NCBI RefSeq assembly: GCF_963676685.1
Contig: NC_092346.1
Coordinates: forward strand, 44,637,289-44,701,288
DNA from: Mytilus edulis
Taxonomy: Eukaryota; Mollusca; Bivalvia; Mytilida; Mytilidae
Length of the DNA stretch: 64,000 nucleotides
Reading direction: 5' to 3'
Position 1 is the stretch's first letter. The number at the start of each line of letters is the position of its first letter. This document shows, in pieces, positions 11,339 through 25,300 of this stretch. The notes under the pieces are model-generated. The model saw only the letters and a program-made list of their open reading frames with translations, searched no databases and was not told the origin of the DNA. A program made the position numbers and the translations under genes.

Positions 11339-14300
11339 ATGGTAAGACAAACGAAGTAAAAATAGATCTAACTTGTTTAGAAGTTAGCATAGCATATCAT
11401 GATATAGATTTGACTTGAATAACTCCTGATCTTCACCTCAAAAGCCTTTTAATTGAATTTGTTAAGATAAAATCAGGATGACATGAAAGGGGCGGATTTT
11501 CAGGGTTGGAAAAAGTTATCTTTTTTGTTTTGTAATTTAATATGAGGCAGGCATTAGCTGTGAAAGTGGACGAAGTCTGTATGAATTTTATTTTTAATTC
11601 AAACATGTTAAAAAAAGAAACGGAAATACCATAACGTTTCCGATTTTGGTTCTGTTGACGAGACTGTTGTTATGGATTTTAGTTGTGGCGTTATTTAATA
11701 TATAAAGTCATATTCAATGTTAACAAAGAAATGCTGTCATCAGTTAACGTTTTTTTTGCTGTCATCAGTTAACGTTTTTTTTCATATCAAACAATTATTT
11801 GAAATCATCGAAATTGGTATAGAGTTCCTTCCTAATACTATATTTTACTAGTCCAAATAATTATGACGTCTGGCAAGGCTATTTTAAAAAAATTAAAAAT
11901 AGCCTTGCCAGACGTCATAATTATTTGGACTAATATTTTACTAGACTGATAAATATATATTTTATTCAAAGTCTCATGCAAACAAGAATGAAAAAAGAAA
12001 GTTGATTTCTGCGCAGATGCAGGGATTTAAAAAAGTCTGAAAAAAAAAGTTAACGATTTTGGATTCATTAGTAAAATGAAAGTTGTTTTTTTATTTTTCT
12101 ACCCTAATCATGGTAATTGGGGACTTCGTCCCCATATAATTATGAAAAATGACAAATACAATACTACTGTGTTTTATGTTGTAGGCACAGAATGTCCAGG
12201 TGTGTGATATAGATCCTGAAGTAACTTCCAGATTGAAAAAATTTCGATTTAGAAAAGAGAAAAATATAGCAGCACTTTTGTGTAAGTGCTGTTGCAATAA
12301 CTTATTACTGAATGTTTTGCATGATATGAATATAAAATTAACAAAAATTATACTTGAATACAAAAGTAGATTTTTTATAATGTTATAAGAGCAAAATTAG
12401 AGAGAAAAAAATTGATTTGACGACAAAATTGAATTTTGACCAATGAAAAACTGAGATCATTTGAACCACTCTTTGATTTTTAATATTTTCCATATATATA
12501 TATATATATGTATTCATGCCTGTTTTTGGTTTACATATTTCTGTTATATAATATATCTTCTTTTTTTTTATAGTGAAAATAGATAAAGAAAAAGGAGTAG
12601 TGTTAGAAGAAGAATATGAGGTATTGATTTCAAACATTTAAGGTTGTGTACAGTTGATATTTAATAAATCTGGAATCTCGAAAAAATCTTTAATTATTCT
12701 GATAAGTTGTGCATGTATTGTTAATTTATCTTAACTTAACTGTTATATTTTTAGGATTGCACAATAGAGGAATTACAAGCAGAGCTTCCAGAATGTCAGC
12801 CTCGCTATTTAGTTGTTAGTTATGTAAGACAACACAGTGATGGTAGAGTGTCTTATCCTTTATGTTTTATATTCAGTAGTCCAGCAGGTAGGTACACATA
12901 ACTGTTAAAAGTTGTTTGCGCTCATGCAAAAAATATTTGTCCCCTTTCAGAAATACATTTCTTCCGTTATGATAAGGACATTTATAATTATTACCCAGCT
13001 TGTGCATGTACTGTTTTACCTCTGTCTGTCCATTCGTCCATCTGTCCCATGAATATTTTTCATGGCATCTTTCGCTGGAACTACATCATAAGGATTTCTG
13101 AAACTTAGTTTCAGGGTTTATAAGTATTTTTCAGCTTTACCGTGTGATGTGTTTTCAGATTCATTACTCAACAACTTCCTGTTTACCAAAATATTTTGGC
13201 GTGGTATTATCAAAGCTCACAGTTTCACTTGTTTTAAATATATCCAAATGGTATTACTATTATTGATTTACATCATAAAGATTAGCATTTTATATTGAAT
13301 TCAAATTTTAAAGAAATACAATAACACTTATAATATTTTTGGCTAAGCATCCAACCTTGACAAATTTTAACACATGTAAATGAACCATTTCGTTTTATTT
13401 TTCAGGATGTAAACCAGAACAACAAATGATGTACTCAGGATCCTTACATGCTCTTATACAACAGACTGGTCTTACTAAGGTAATACTTTTGTATGTGTAA
13501 TCAACTGGCTAGAAATGTATTGTATTGTATATGTAGGTCTTTCTGCTTTCATTTTCCAATGAAAGTGATGGTCTGAAATAGGAGCAGAACTGTCCTTGGC
13601 CGTTTTGAACATTTCACATTTATTCACATGAAATAAGTGGTAATTATCTTCATACCAGCCAAACCATTATTCTGCACTCTTAAAAAAACTTCGAATATGT
13701 ACAGTTATCAATGTTTCTGATTGAATGACATGAAGAGTTAAATTCTCTGCATACCTGTCTGTATTGCAAGAAAAGAGACATTATAATCTTGAAAAAAATA
13801 AAATGTTATTTCTTCAATAATAAATAAAAGAACACTTACCTTAAAATAACCTTTTTATTCTACCACAAAAATTGAAGAATTTTTGGTCGTATATTGGTAT
13901 GACGTTGGTGTCGTTGTCCAAAGACATTTGGTTTTTGCACTATAACATTAGTATAAGTTAAAAGGAATCTATGAAATTTAAACACAAGGTTTATGACCAT
14001 AAATAGAAGGTAGGGATTGGTTTTGGGAGTTTTGGTCCCAACAGTTTAGGAATAAAGGGCACAAAAGGGCCCAAATAAGCATTTTTTTGGTTTTCGCACA
14101 ATTACTTTAGTATAAGTAAACAGAAATCTATGAAATTTAACATAAGGATTATGACCACAAAAGGAAGGTTGGGATTGATTTTGGGAGTTTTGGTCTCAAC
14201 AGTTTAGGAATAAGGGGCCAAAAAAAGGTTCCAAATAAGCATTTTTCTTGGTTTCACAATTACTTTAGTATAGGTAAATAGAAATCTATGAAATTTTAAC

Positions 14301-14473
14301 ACAAGGTTTATGTTTTACATACACTAACCTTCAAATACAATACCCTAAACTTAAGCTTAATGTTTTCAACATCAATAACTTTCTGGTTATCACATTTATT
14401 TCAGACTTATGATATAAGAAGTGTAGAAGAATTAACAGAAGAATGGCTTCTGGATCAGCTTGCAAAAGTTTAG
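11339..14473 (+). CDS. GMFB: Glia maturation factor (GMF), ADF-homology protein that debranches Arp2/3 actin networks
   Basis: Known role: GMF is a single ADF-H domain protein that binds the Arp2/3 complex rather than actin, promoting debranching and blocking nucleation in the cytoplasm. Coding exons: 11339-11341 (ATG only), 12185-12281, 12574-12620, 12755-12887, 13406-13479, 14405-14473. Total is 423 nt, 140 aa plus stop, against 142 aa in human GMFB. All introns are GT-AG and phases match. Diagnostic peptides are [39 protein letters not shown] and [11 protein letters not shown]. The first coding exon supplies only the initiator Met, and the donor GTAAGA follows it directly. Vertebrates have two paralogues (GMFB, GMFG); a mollusc gene should be their single orthologue, so the symbol is approximate. 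It is head-to-head with TARBP1. Confidence 0.94.
11729..11782. repeat. Tandem duplication of a ~26-bp unit
   Basis: The phrase gctgtcatcagttaacgttt occurs twice in immediate succession, each followed by a T run, within GMF intron 1. Confidence 0.85.
11840..11943. mobile_element. Fold-back element with perfect ~37-bp arms and flanking direct repeat
   Basis: Left arm 11849-11885 begins tagtccaaataattatgacg. Right arm 11896-11932 is its exact reverse complement, with about 10 AT-rich bases between. The sequence atattttacta precedes (11840-11850) and follows (11933-11943) the hairpin, consistent with a target-site duplication of about 9 bp. It lies in GMF intron 1 and has no coding capacity. Confidence 0.8.
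13860..14330 (+). repeat. Dispersed repeat with internal tandem copies, in the last GMF intron
   Basis: Two to three internal copies of a unit of about 140 bp are visible, each carrying 'gaaatctatgaaattt', 'gttttggtcccaacagttta' and 'aaataagcattttt'. The same family appears in opposite orientation at 35780-36300. Confidence 0.7.
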
Positions 14474-16625
14474 AAGAACACAGTTATGCAATTTATTTTC
14501 TAGTATTTATTATTTTCCCACCAGTCAGTTGCTCAAGTTTAATTGTAAATTTTTGCAAATGTTTTAGATAATTGTCTCTCAAACTTTTGTTTACATGCAC
14601 TGTGCTATGTATCTTTGTCATGGTTTTATGATCTAATTATCACTAATTTGAGTTTAATTTGAAATAGATGTGTAGCAATTTTGGGGCTTTCAGTGCTTAA
14701 TCATTCAATTTCAATATGAAAAAAAATCATTAACAGTTCGTTTGTTAGAAGAACTGCTTATCAAAAAATTAGATTGTGCCAATCAATGCCATAAAGGTAT
14801 CATATGCAATTTAAAAGCAAACTAAAGCATAAAATTTATTTTTATTTTAAACTGGCTACAGCCATATGCTGGTTCCAATGATGGCTGTATACAGATTATG
14901 AATAAAAATTCCCAACTTTAAAAAATATCATTTTAACAAAGTTTGGTGAGAGAGAAAAAGCATTCAACGACATTCTGAAACCAAAAAGTTGAAATAGATC
15001 ATCTCTATCTAATTATTTATAAAGAATAAAGTAAATTTTTCATTTAACCAAAAATATGTATATATTTCAGGATAATAAACCAGTATTACATGCTTGTATA
15101 TAATATATAAAGTTTTAGCATATATTTTAAATTAGTTATTGAGTTCAGCATAATTTTAGTGTATAATTAGTATGAAATTGGATAAATAGTTGAATTATGA
15201 GTTGTTTTTATTACTTATGGAAAATACTGTAGTCATTCTTTGTGTTCCATGATTTGATTGGTTATCAATAATAAATGTAAATGCTTAAATCGCTATTGAA
15301 TAGGCTATACCCTACATGCATTTGTTTTTTTATTCTCAAAAAATCTGACATCTTTGTTTATTTATTTCAAATATTATCAATTGCAACAAAATGTTAATGC
15401 TTAAGTGTATATGGTTATGTATTTTAGACTTCCTTATATTTAGCAATATTTTGAAAAACAGCTTAATGCCACTAACATGAATTCAACTAGCACTTTCTTT
15501 GTGTTTATGAAATATTTATTTGTATAGTTTTCACTTTTTTTGTCATTCATGAATGCAAATAAATATTTTATGAACTTAAACAATGTAATCAATGCATCAT
15601 ATTTACATAGGGACCACAAGAAGTTACGTTGATAATCTTTCCCAGTTGTTCATCTTTTTTTAACAATTTTTGTCACAAACATGCATTTATTTGATATTGC
15701 CGTATTTGTTAAATCTTTGAAGATTAATTGTTACTTTTGTAATGTCATCATCATATCTATCTGGGATATTCTAAATTTGTATCTGGTTATAGCAGTCATT
15801 CCTGTAATTTTGTAATTGATTTTTGATTTTACATTCCATTGAATGGAAATATTGTTTAGATTTCTTTGTTTGTTTGTTTGTTAATTAAATATATTGTAAA
15901 ATAAATTACAGTATGAGATAAAATGTTTATTTTCCATGATGTATTTGCATTACAAGAAATGAAATGGTCTCCCTTGTTAAAACCCCAATAAGTAGTTATG
16001 TATTTTATCTTTTTTTAAAGAAATATTCTATGTTTAAATGTCTGCAACATCATATGAAATGAAATTAAATTCAACAAAATATTTTGTGAAAAATACTCTA
16101 TAACCAATCTGCTGTATAAGACTGTTGATCGGTTTGGTAAAGAAAATAAAAATATTTATAAATCAGAACTTTTTGGTGTACAATTGTTTTTAAAACACTA
16201 TGCATTCTGTAATATATTTTGTGCAAATATCAGTACTTTTGATTTTACAATTGTTTCTAAGCACTAAGAGTTCTCTAGTATATATTTGTATTTTGTGCAA
16301 TACATGAACGAGTACCTTAATATTTTGTGTACTTTTAAAGTATCTGTAACATGTTATCTTCTTTTTTAAAATCTGTTGAAATGATTTTTTTCCAAGAAAT
16401 TACTCTTTATCACATATAGTTTGTACTATACTGTTGCTGTATAGGTAAATTAGTTTGCATATTTTGGTTAGTATATAAAAAACCTCAGTACTTACAAAAA
16501 AAAATCTTATTTATTTAGTTTCTGTTACTTGTGACTGTCTTTAGAAAAAAAATAAGTAGTTATACTATCTTAATGACAAGTATGTGACTTACCTCTTTAA
16601 ATAAAGTTACAAATAAGTTTAATTT
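14474..16625 (+). other. Probable GMF 3'UTR and downstream AT-rich DNA
   Basis: No ORF or other gene is visible. Candidate polyadenylation signals AATAAA occur at 15558-15563 and 16600-16605. Which is used cannot be told from sequence, so the 3'UTR may be between about 1.1 and 2.1 kb. Confidence 0.45.
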
Positions 16626-16679
16626 GTTTGTTTTCTCTTCTCCATCCAATAGGAAAAATTCATGTTTTTTTTCAGAGCT

Positions 16680-17000
16680 AATATAAAAAAGAAGATGTGG
16701 TATGATTGCCAATGAGACAACTGTCCACAAGAGACCAAAATGACACAGACATTAACAGCTATAGGTCACCGTACAGCCTTCAACAATGAGCAAAGCCCAT
16801 ACGGCTTAGTCAGCTATAAAAGGCCCCAATATGTCAATGTAAAACAATTCAAATGAGAAAACTAACAGCCTTATTTATGTATTAAAAAAATGAACGAAAA
16901 ACAAATATGTAACACATAAACAAACGACAACCACTGAATTACAGGCTCCTGACTTGGGACAGGCACATACATCAATAATGTGGCGGGGTTTGCCAGCAAC
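16680..17000 (+). repeat. Dispersed mussel repeat A, near full-length copy
   Basis: Carries the hallmark strings gatgtggtatgattgccaat, 'gagacaactgtccacaagag', 'aacagctataggtcaccgta' and 'gacaaccactgaattacagg'. Further copies are at 18440-18740 (minus), 21493-21602, 25680-25765 (minus), 33670-33930 (minus), 37420-37560, 50575-50725 (minus) and 53821-54300. The family is very common in Mytilus; its class is not assigned here. Confidence 0.85.
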
Positions 17001-18439
17001 AACTGTATCAAAGCTAAACAAAGGTCTAATTCACTATGCCATAGTTAGAGAACAGTTTAGCGGTCAATAATCTAGTTTATTCTTGCCACTGTTGCCAGGA
17101 GCTGGAAAATTAGTTGTTATTGACATGGAATAAAGTGCTGTAAGATATTATGTTTTTGACCAGTCTGTATGTCCATGAGTCTTTCTGTCAGTCAGTCCGT
17201 CCTGTTCTTGTCATCTCAACTCCTTTGAAACAACACAGCAGAATTTCCTGAAAACTGTGTAGATTACAATGACAAACAATGATCCATTTTTTTTTCTAGG
17301 AGCAATATACTACTGCAACAGTTTGTCATCACAACTCCTCTGAATGTACACAACAGAATTTCTTGAAACTTTGAAGAAAATAAGGATATATCATACCTGT
17401 CAACTGACTTGTATTCTGCGGGTGTGACTCAAGATTTTCACAATTCTGAGGGATCACCCGGGACACCCGCCGGGTCATTGAAATAACCCGGGAATTCCGA
17501 AAATGACACGATTTCACCCGTATTTCTTAGCCTTGAGATTGATTTCATAAGTAATATTCCTTTGAAATACCGGCAAATTCGTAATTCTTCCATGAACAGG
17601 AAGTTCATCTAGCTATCTAATCTATCAAATTAAGTGACCCATTAAGTGCATGGCTTCACTTGACAGCTTTGGTGTCAAACACACTGTTAATTAACACCAA
17701 TTACCTAAGCTTTAGGTCGTAAACATATTTCAACTAGAGTTATTTCCCCTTATTTGTCACCATTCAAAATTATTCCTTATATTTCCGTTTTATGGGTGAA
17801 AAAGATTAAATCATAAAAATATATAATTCAAATACATATTGAAAAATAACTTTTCATTATTTTTATACCTTTTATATACAATTTTTTTTTAAAAGTTGAA
17901 AATTATTTTTTACATTTATACTTCCTTTAACCAAGTGAACATTATAAGAAAAATGTACCATAAATACTGAAATTTAGCTCGAAAAAGTTTGTACACGTTG
18001 TGACCTGAGATTTGATTCTTCAATGCAGGTCATGACCTGCATTTTCATCGTCACAGGTTGACAGGTATGTCATATGTTTATGTGCATATTGCCTAGAAAT
18101 ATTTATCAGTTGACTTTTGTAGGTGAACTTATGGATATACCATATCCATTGGATGTTGGCTGTGTACGGATTGAATAAAGTTTTAGATGCAGGATTTTTT
18201 TATTAGTTGTAAGTGGCTTTGAACTAGCTGTCAGTAACCGTGAGTACTCTCAGATCTGTACTTAATGTAATTTTGTAGTTGGGATGTACAAGTACCCGGC
18301 CACATCCACTCTGTGTTTTTGTTAGATGTATATCTGTTTGTATCCATCTGATAACTAAAGCCTTTTTCAATTAATTTTTATAGTTTGTTCATTTTTTTGT
18401 ACTGTTACATGACTGTGCATGGTAAAGGGAGGTTTGAGA
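17001..18439. other. Intergenic DNA between GMF and AK7, no gene seen
   Basis: AT-rich sequence without a supported ORF. A local inverted pair of Pro/Cys-like strings near 17400-17520 ('cacccgggacacccgccggg' region) is GC-richer than its surroundings. It gives a spurious minus ORF only. Confidence 0.5.
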
Positions 18440-18740
18440 TCCCGCTTACATGTTTAACCCCGTAACATTCTCAGTCTGTATGTATGTGTCTGTCCCAAAT
18501 CAGGAGCCTGTAGGTCAGTTGTCTTTGTTTGGTGCTGTGTTACATGTTTGTTTTTCCTTTATATTTTTGTGTACATAAATAAGGCTATTAGTTTTCTCAT
18601 TTGAATTGTTTAAGATTTGTCATTTCAGAGACTTTTATTAGCTGATTGCAGTATGGGCTTTATTGTAGGCCATACTATGACCTATAGTGGTAAAGTTCTG
18701 TGTCATTTGGTCACTTGTCACACCACATCATCTTTTGTTA
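18440..18740 (-). repeat. Dispersed mussel repeat A, reverse copy
   Basis: Reverse complement of the family at 16680: 'tgtcccaaatcaggagcctg', 'ggctattagttttctcattt' and 'gacctatagtggtaaagttc', ending near 'cacaccacatcatctttt'. Confidence 0.75.
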
Positions 18741-18964
18741 TATTAAAAAATTTCACCACACTTTTCTCTTGTGCAACCAAATAGAACAATGAATTTGATG
18801 AGCATCCCAATAGTGATGAGTTGTTATGTGTGTGTGTGTCTTTTGAATCTACATGACTCCTTCTTCCTGTTTTCAGATAATTTCAAGGGGTAGTATGCTT
18901 AGTATAACAAGTTTATACAACCCATGCTTTCTTGTTTATGAACAAATTAGCATGACTTAAATGA

Positions 18965-19300
18965 AAAACTGAATAGACAATAGTTTATGTTATATTTATT
19001 TACATTATATACACAACATGTTTAGATGAATAAATTATAATATATTTTAACTTAATTCTTATCTTCAAATTTTCTTTCCAAGACATGACAGAAATACAAA
19101 CTTATTACAAAATATCTTGATAACATTATATATTTTTTTTAATAACCATTTCATAATAGATGGTTTTACATTGCTTCATGGAATGTTTTTTCTGTCAATT
19201 GAAAAAAACAATAAAAGTGTGCCATACTAAATGCTTAAATGGTAGGCACTATAACAATTATCACAGATTTAAAAAGAGTCACTTGTAAATATGCAGTTCA
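18965..19300 (-). other. Probable AK7 3'UTR
   Basis: AT-rich sequence following the AK7 stop codon in gene sense. On the minus strand, AATAAA-type signals appear near 18990-19030 (plus-strand 'ttattt' strings). No ORF. Confidence 0.4.
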
Positions 19301-22300
19301 TCAGTCCACTTGAGGGTTATTCTGAAACAAATATTCCGCCTGAAAGTAGAAAAATAATTTGTTATTATAACATAATAATGAATAGGTTTTCAACACTTTA
19401 ATCTAAAGACATTTGCAGTTATGATAAAATAAAAAAGAATCAATCATTGCGTCTTTAAGACTTCTGCATCTACAACTTTCTTTAGGACCACTGAACAAAT
19501 CATATATTGTAATGACTCCAAAGGAAAAACACACTTATTTCAGCTTATATAAGAGCTTGTCATGAGAATATGTTTGCAATTGTGGTCAGCACTCTAAAAA
19601 AAACCTGCCGAATATTTAAATGGTCCCATTCTTATTTAAATATCTTTCTTTTGACATTGTAAGAAGCACATAAGAAAACTCTATTAATTTTGCTTTCATT
19701 TTCGAAGCCTTCAGATGCCTTTAAAGGTCCATAGCTCTTGAGTCCTTATGATAATTTTTACTTTTAGTGGACCATATAGTCAAAAAGATATACAAGCTAC
19801 GGTTCTGCACACTTGAACTTTTGTAAGCAATACTGTTCGGTCCATTTTTCACTCAAAAACCATTTTAACTTAATACACACAGTAGAAACTTACCAAATAA
19901 TCTAATGGATCATCAGGTCTAGTTTTACAACAATCGATTAACCCTTGTGTTAGTGTAGGCATCACATGTTTCATTAGGTAATTCCTTAGTGGTATAGATT
20001 GGGCCTCTAATAATTCATACTCTTCCCTCTTCACTTCATTTAGTCTTGACGTCTGATAAATAAATAATACAATACTTCAATATAGATCAACCATCAGTTA
20101 AAAAACCTAAACATCTCCAGACTATAATCAGATTTCAAATTTGTACATTTTTCATTATTTTGAACAAAATTAAAACATGCTAAGGCAATATTTTGGCAGG
20201 TCAAAAAAAAAATTCTTTCATAGAAATAAAATAATTCCATCTGGACTCTCAGATTTTTTTTGTGATTAATTCTTGTTTAATTTTGAATCTTTTTTTTCTT
20301 TTAAAGCTGTCCATGATAAAAATTCATTCATAATGTGAAAAAATCTAAAAGTAGTCATTTTGATATTAATGGCAATATGAGAAAAACGGAGTAGTATAAA
20401 CGTTTGACCATGTATTCTTAAAAGCATTACAGTGACAGATTTTATTGACAGTATGTTTTTTCTGTGGTTGTGTTGATGTTTCATTGACATATACCAAACA
20501 TTTCTGTTAATATCAAATCCTTTGTGATCTTTTCAATTTTCATTTAAATCTTAAAAATTGGTAATCTTTGGGTCTTACCCATTCCTCTTGTCTTTGTTTT
20601 CTAAGATTAGATTCTTCTGCTTCCTTCCTTTCTCTCTCTTGTCTTTCTTCTGTTTCTTTTTTAAGTCTTGCTTCTTCTTCTTGTCGTCTCATTTCTTCCA
20701 ATTCTTCAGGAGTTGGACCTGAATTAAAATTATTTGCTGGTAAGTTTTTCAATAATCAACAAAAAATAATGCTTGTTGGCAAAAGTAAGTTAATGTTTGT
20801 CAAAAGAGGTAGATTACTATAGACTGAATAAATAAAATAATTTCTAACTTTCCTTTATTCTGTAATCTTTTATAAATACATTAAAATGACCAAAAATCTG
20901 CCTGGTTTTAGATAACTTTACAAATGGCTATTACAGCTTCCTCAGTTGTACCTACAAATAATGTACAAGTTTATATTACTGACTGTCATGCAGTGTTTTA
21001 CTTACCATAATTCCTTGCTCCTCCAATCACTTTCTTCATCTTATCTACTGTATCTTTCATCATTTTAGAATCATCTTTAGTTACATCTAATTTAACAATA
21101 TCAATTTCACGTTCATCAAAATATGTCAGAACTGTATTTTCTTCATCATTATTGTCTCTGTAAGTTTTCAGTCTTCTGTTCAGTTCCGTTTCTGTGTTGT
21201 GTGTACCATGTACCACACTTTCAGGAAGGTTCATCACACGGTTACGTAAGAACTCATCTGTGGCTTCCAAACAGAACATAAATTCTGGCATTAATTTCTT
21301 ATCATAGTTTCCCTCCTTGTCAGCTTCCTCTGCCTCTTCTGCATCTGTGGCTGAAAAATAAAATTTCTCATATCAAATATTGCTGACTGTTTTAATCCTT
21401 ATCCAATAACGTTTATTACAAGTAATAAATTAGTTATTTATTAATATACAAACTAACAAAGTGGACATTGCTCCTTATTGCAGACTTTATATAAAAATAA
21501 AATTGGGTTTGGTTGCCAATGAGACAACTCATCACAAGACCAAATGACACAGAAATTAAGAACTATAGGTCACCATATGGTCTTCAAAAAATGAGCAAAG
21601 CCCTTTTGATAGATGATCTTTATATTGCAGCAAGACATTTCCATTTTGATTTTCATTCAAAATCTTCAACACAGAATGTTTTTATTTTTTATGAATTTGA
21701 TCACTGATTAAAGTTTTGAAAAATTTATGACATCATTGAGATTGGTAAAGCATATTGAAGCAGTGTCTGACTTCTTACCATTGAATAAGCCATCTTCTTC
21801 ATTTTCTACATGATCTTTCAGCTTAGGGAAACCATCTAAGACAAAACCTTGATTCTGACATGGCATGGAATGTAATTTCTCTTTATAAAATTGTAAGACT
21901 TTAGAATCTGTCAATTTGTTATTATTTCCAGCCATTTCCTCTTGGATCTGGTCTAGTAATTCTTGTGCTTCCTGTGCCTTGTTATCATCTTCATCCTCAC
22001 CCTCTTCCTCAGTATCTGCACGTCGTGCTTGGGCTTTCTGAAAAGAAAAAAAATTGTGATAATGACAGATCTTTGATTTTGTTTCTGTTTGAACTTTAAA
22101 AGAAGACAATTTATAGCTTGAGATATTGTACAAACACTACAAGTTGTCCTTTAGATGTCTTTTAGTTATTATTCATGTAAGCTCATTTACAGGCCTAAGT
22201 CATCATGTCGGACAATAACTCAAAAATCCTTAATTTTCATGAAACTTTGGTGAGTTGTTTAAATATTTATTGACGTAAGCTTCCTTTTTTTTTTTATATA

Positions 22301-25300
22301 AATTTTAGATTTAACGTTTCTGAGTTAAAGGATTTTATTATTTATTCATAAAAAGAGGGGATTTGCCAGTTTTCAGACATTTGCTCAAAAATGGTATGGT
22401 GATTGATCTACTACTTAAATAAGCTACCGTTGTTTTTTTTAAATTTCTTATATGGCATTGAGTGGTAATGGAACTTTATTTGTTAAAAAAGCGACAGGCG
22501 CACATCATGCGCTTAAGGCACAGCTCTTAATTTGGGTGTTGGGTTGCAAATTTATTTGTCTCATTTTAGACTTTGTTACTAATACTAATAAGTTATAATG
22601 AAACTTGTAACTTTAAATCTCTTACCAGGTCATCAATAGCTTGATCAATGACATCTTTGATTTTGATATGATGTAACTTGTAGAATTCACAAAGCTGTTG
22701 AATAACCGTTGTCTTTCCTGAAGCTGGTGGACCCAATACACAAATTCTCAATGGCTGAAAAGAAATTTTTTATAATTAAACAAAACAATAAATTGCATAT
22801 AAAATCAATTAATCCACTGTACATATCAAGTAGCTATGTAATGAGAATGAAAGAATTTCAACTTGCATTTTTTTATGCAAAACAAGACAGTTTTAAATAA
22901 ATAAAAAATACATGTGACATAATGGATTTGCTTTTAGAAAACAATTTTCTTGTTAAACTGATCATACATAGCTTACAGAAAAATATGATAATTTGAAAGG
23001 TCACAAGTTTTAATTTGCTTCATTATGAAATTAAAAGTACCTGTAATTTCCTTGAATCTTTGTATTCTTTGATGGTTTGCATGATATTATCTACCATTCC
23101 AGATTCTGAAACCCAGCTGATTCTCATGTTCTCTTTCACATTAACAGCATCCATTCTAAGGTTTACCAGCAACATGTCAAAGTCTGCTTGCTGAAAATTA
23201 AATGTAAAAGTGAAAACGTGTACATTCTAAAACTATCTATTTAACATTGCAAATAAGTTTGTGGTATTGTTAAGTCTTAATGGGTTTAGATTAATAAAAT
23301 CCTCATTTAAATTAAACCAAATTCTTTATCTAACTTTTTGAATATTGTTTATGGTGATACTGGTTTAGAAGAGCTGTAAATTAAGAATATAAGACTTCTA
23401 TATTTCTCTTCTACTTTACATCAAAATAATGTTTTTAAAGACATGACACACAGAATGATAAGAGCAATTGTAAACATATTTAACATTTCAGTGGCAGATC
23501 CAGAACTTTTCCTAAGGGGGGGGGGGGGGGGGGGGGGGGGCCCACTGACTGACCTAAGGGGGGGGCCCGCTCCAGTCATGCTTCAATGATTCCCTATATA
23601 ATCAACCAAATTTTTCCCACCAAAGGGGGGGCCCGGGCCCCCCAGGATCCGCCTATGCATTTTGGCAGATAACAACTTTTTAAAAATATGTTAACATTTA
23701 TTTGAAAATATTCAAATTATCTCCCTTAGAACTTACCTCAATATCTTTATTTAACAAAGCTTCTTCCTTAGTGATTGATTTCACTTTTCCTGTTCCAAGA
23801 CTTGAGCTAACAGCCTGCAATTACAGAAAAGTCAGGGTAAAATTAGGAAATTTATAATTATTAGTTTAAAATATAAGAAATCAATAATAATGCTGTTAAA
23901 AATTTGAACACAAATATCAAACTTAAAAAAGAAACAACTTAAAATGTGAGAAAGTTCTCTTGTCAACTGAAAGATTTTTTCTTCAGAAAAATAGAGTCAA
24001 ATAAAATAACCATTGACTTACAGTTTGACCCAATTAGACTATAAAGTAAATATGGCAGATATCTTTTTTTATTAAATTAATTCTATATTTAGGGACGACA
24101 TCAAAAGTTAAATGTAGGATAAAAAACTTAATTCACATAGTTTTTTCACTGACCCCCACCCCCCTCTTAACTTAATTTGGGAAAAATTGATTTACCAATA
24201 GGGATATATGTAAAAATCGATTTTAGATATACAAAACTTGCAGAATTTTAACCCCCCATCCCCAAACTATTTTATTTAAGTTTTTTATCCTACATCGATC
24301 TTTTGACGTCGTCCCTTACATATTGTAAAGTATACATACTTTGACAATTTCAAACAGAGTATTGTTGGAATCATCCTTTGCAATCAGATATCTCACTTTT
24401 GGTCGACTATCTGCAATATTTTGAATTACCCTGAAAAAAATATACATATAGTCAATATCTACATTTTCATGGTCGTTCTTGATTATCTCTTTTACTTTTC
24501 TGATCTTACATTGACCAGTATTTTGTATATGACAAAGTGATCTTTAAATTAAGTTAAAAGGTATGTATAAATTCTTAATTACAGTCATAGTGTAACTCCA
24601 ATGTTTATCAAATTTAGTGCAAATATCTCCAACTACTATCAGGCCAGTAAGAGATACTAGTGACTTGAATTTATCAGAGGGAGTGTAAATACACAGAAAA
24701 ATAAACTACCAAGGAAAAAATAAAATTGATACTTGGTTTAAACATAAAATTGGTACACTGTATCAAGACAAAACATGTAAAGAAACCATCTACAAATACC
24801 TACCCTGCTAAATCTTTGATGTGGATTGTAGGTATGACATTCTGTCCATCTCCAAAACATAAAAGCTGAGGTGCATTGTGCCAGGCAGACTGAAAGTGTC
24901 AAATGTGATAAAGTGATATATAAATGGTATATAATAAAATTATAACTGAATTAAACTAAACAAAAATATATCTATTTACACATGTTGTTTTTAAAAATGA
25001 TGTATAGATAAATTGATTTAGAGACACCCTGACACTGTATACATGTGTAGCTAAAGCCAATCCTGAAAGCATCCATATGAAGACTAAAGTGATAGTTTGC
25101 CCAAAATATGACATTAAATTTTTAGACTGTTGCATATAAAATCATAAAAAAGTGCATAATGATCAAGGTTAATTATGGAAACAGTTCAGAACTCAAATTA
25201 TACCACTTCTTCTATTTATAAACCTTCAATTAATCTGATTTGAAACAGACAATAATGTTACATTAATTAAAAAAAAATGTGATGGATATACATAATACAA

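Noticed and set aside
12383-12637. 84-codon minus ORF
   Set aside because: Antisense shadow over GMF exon 3 and a (ta)n run.
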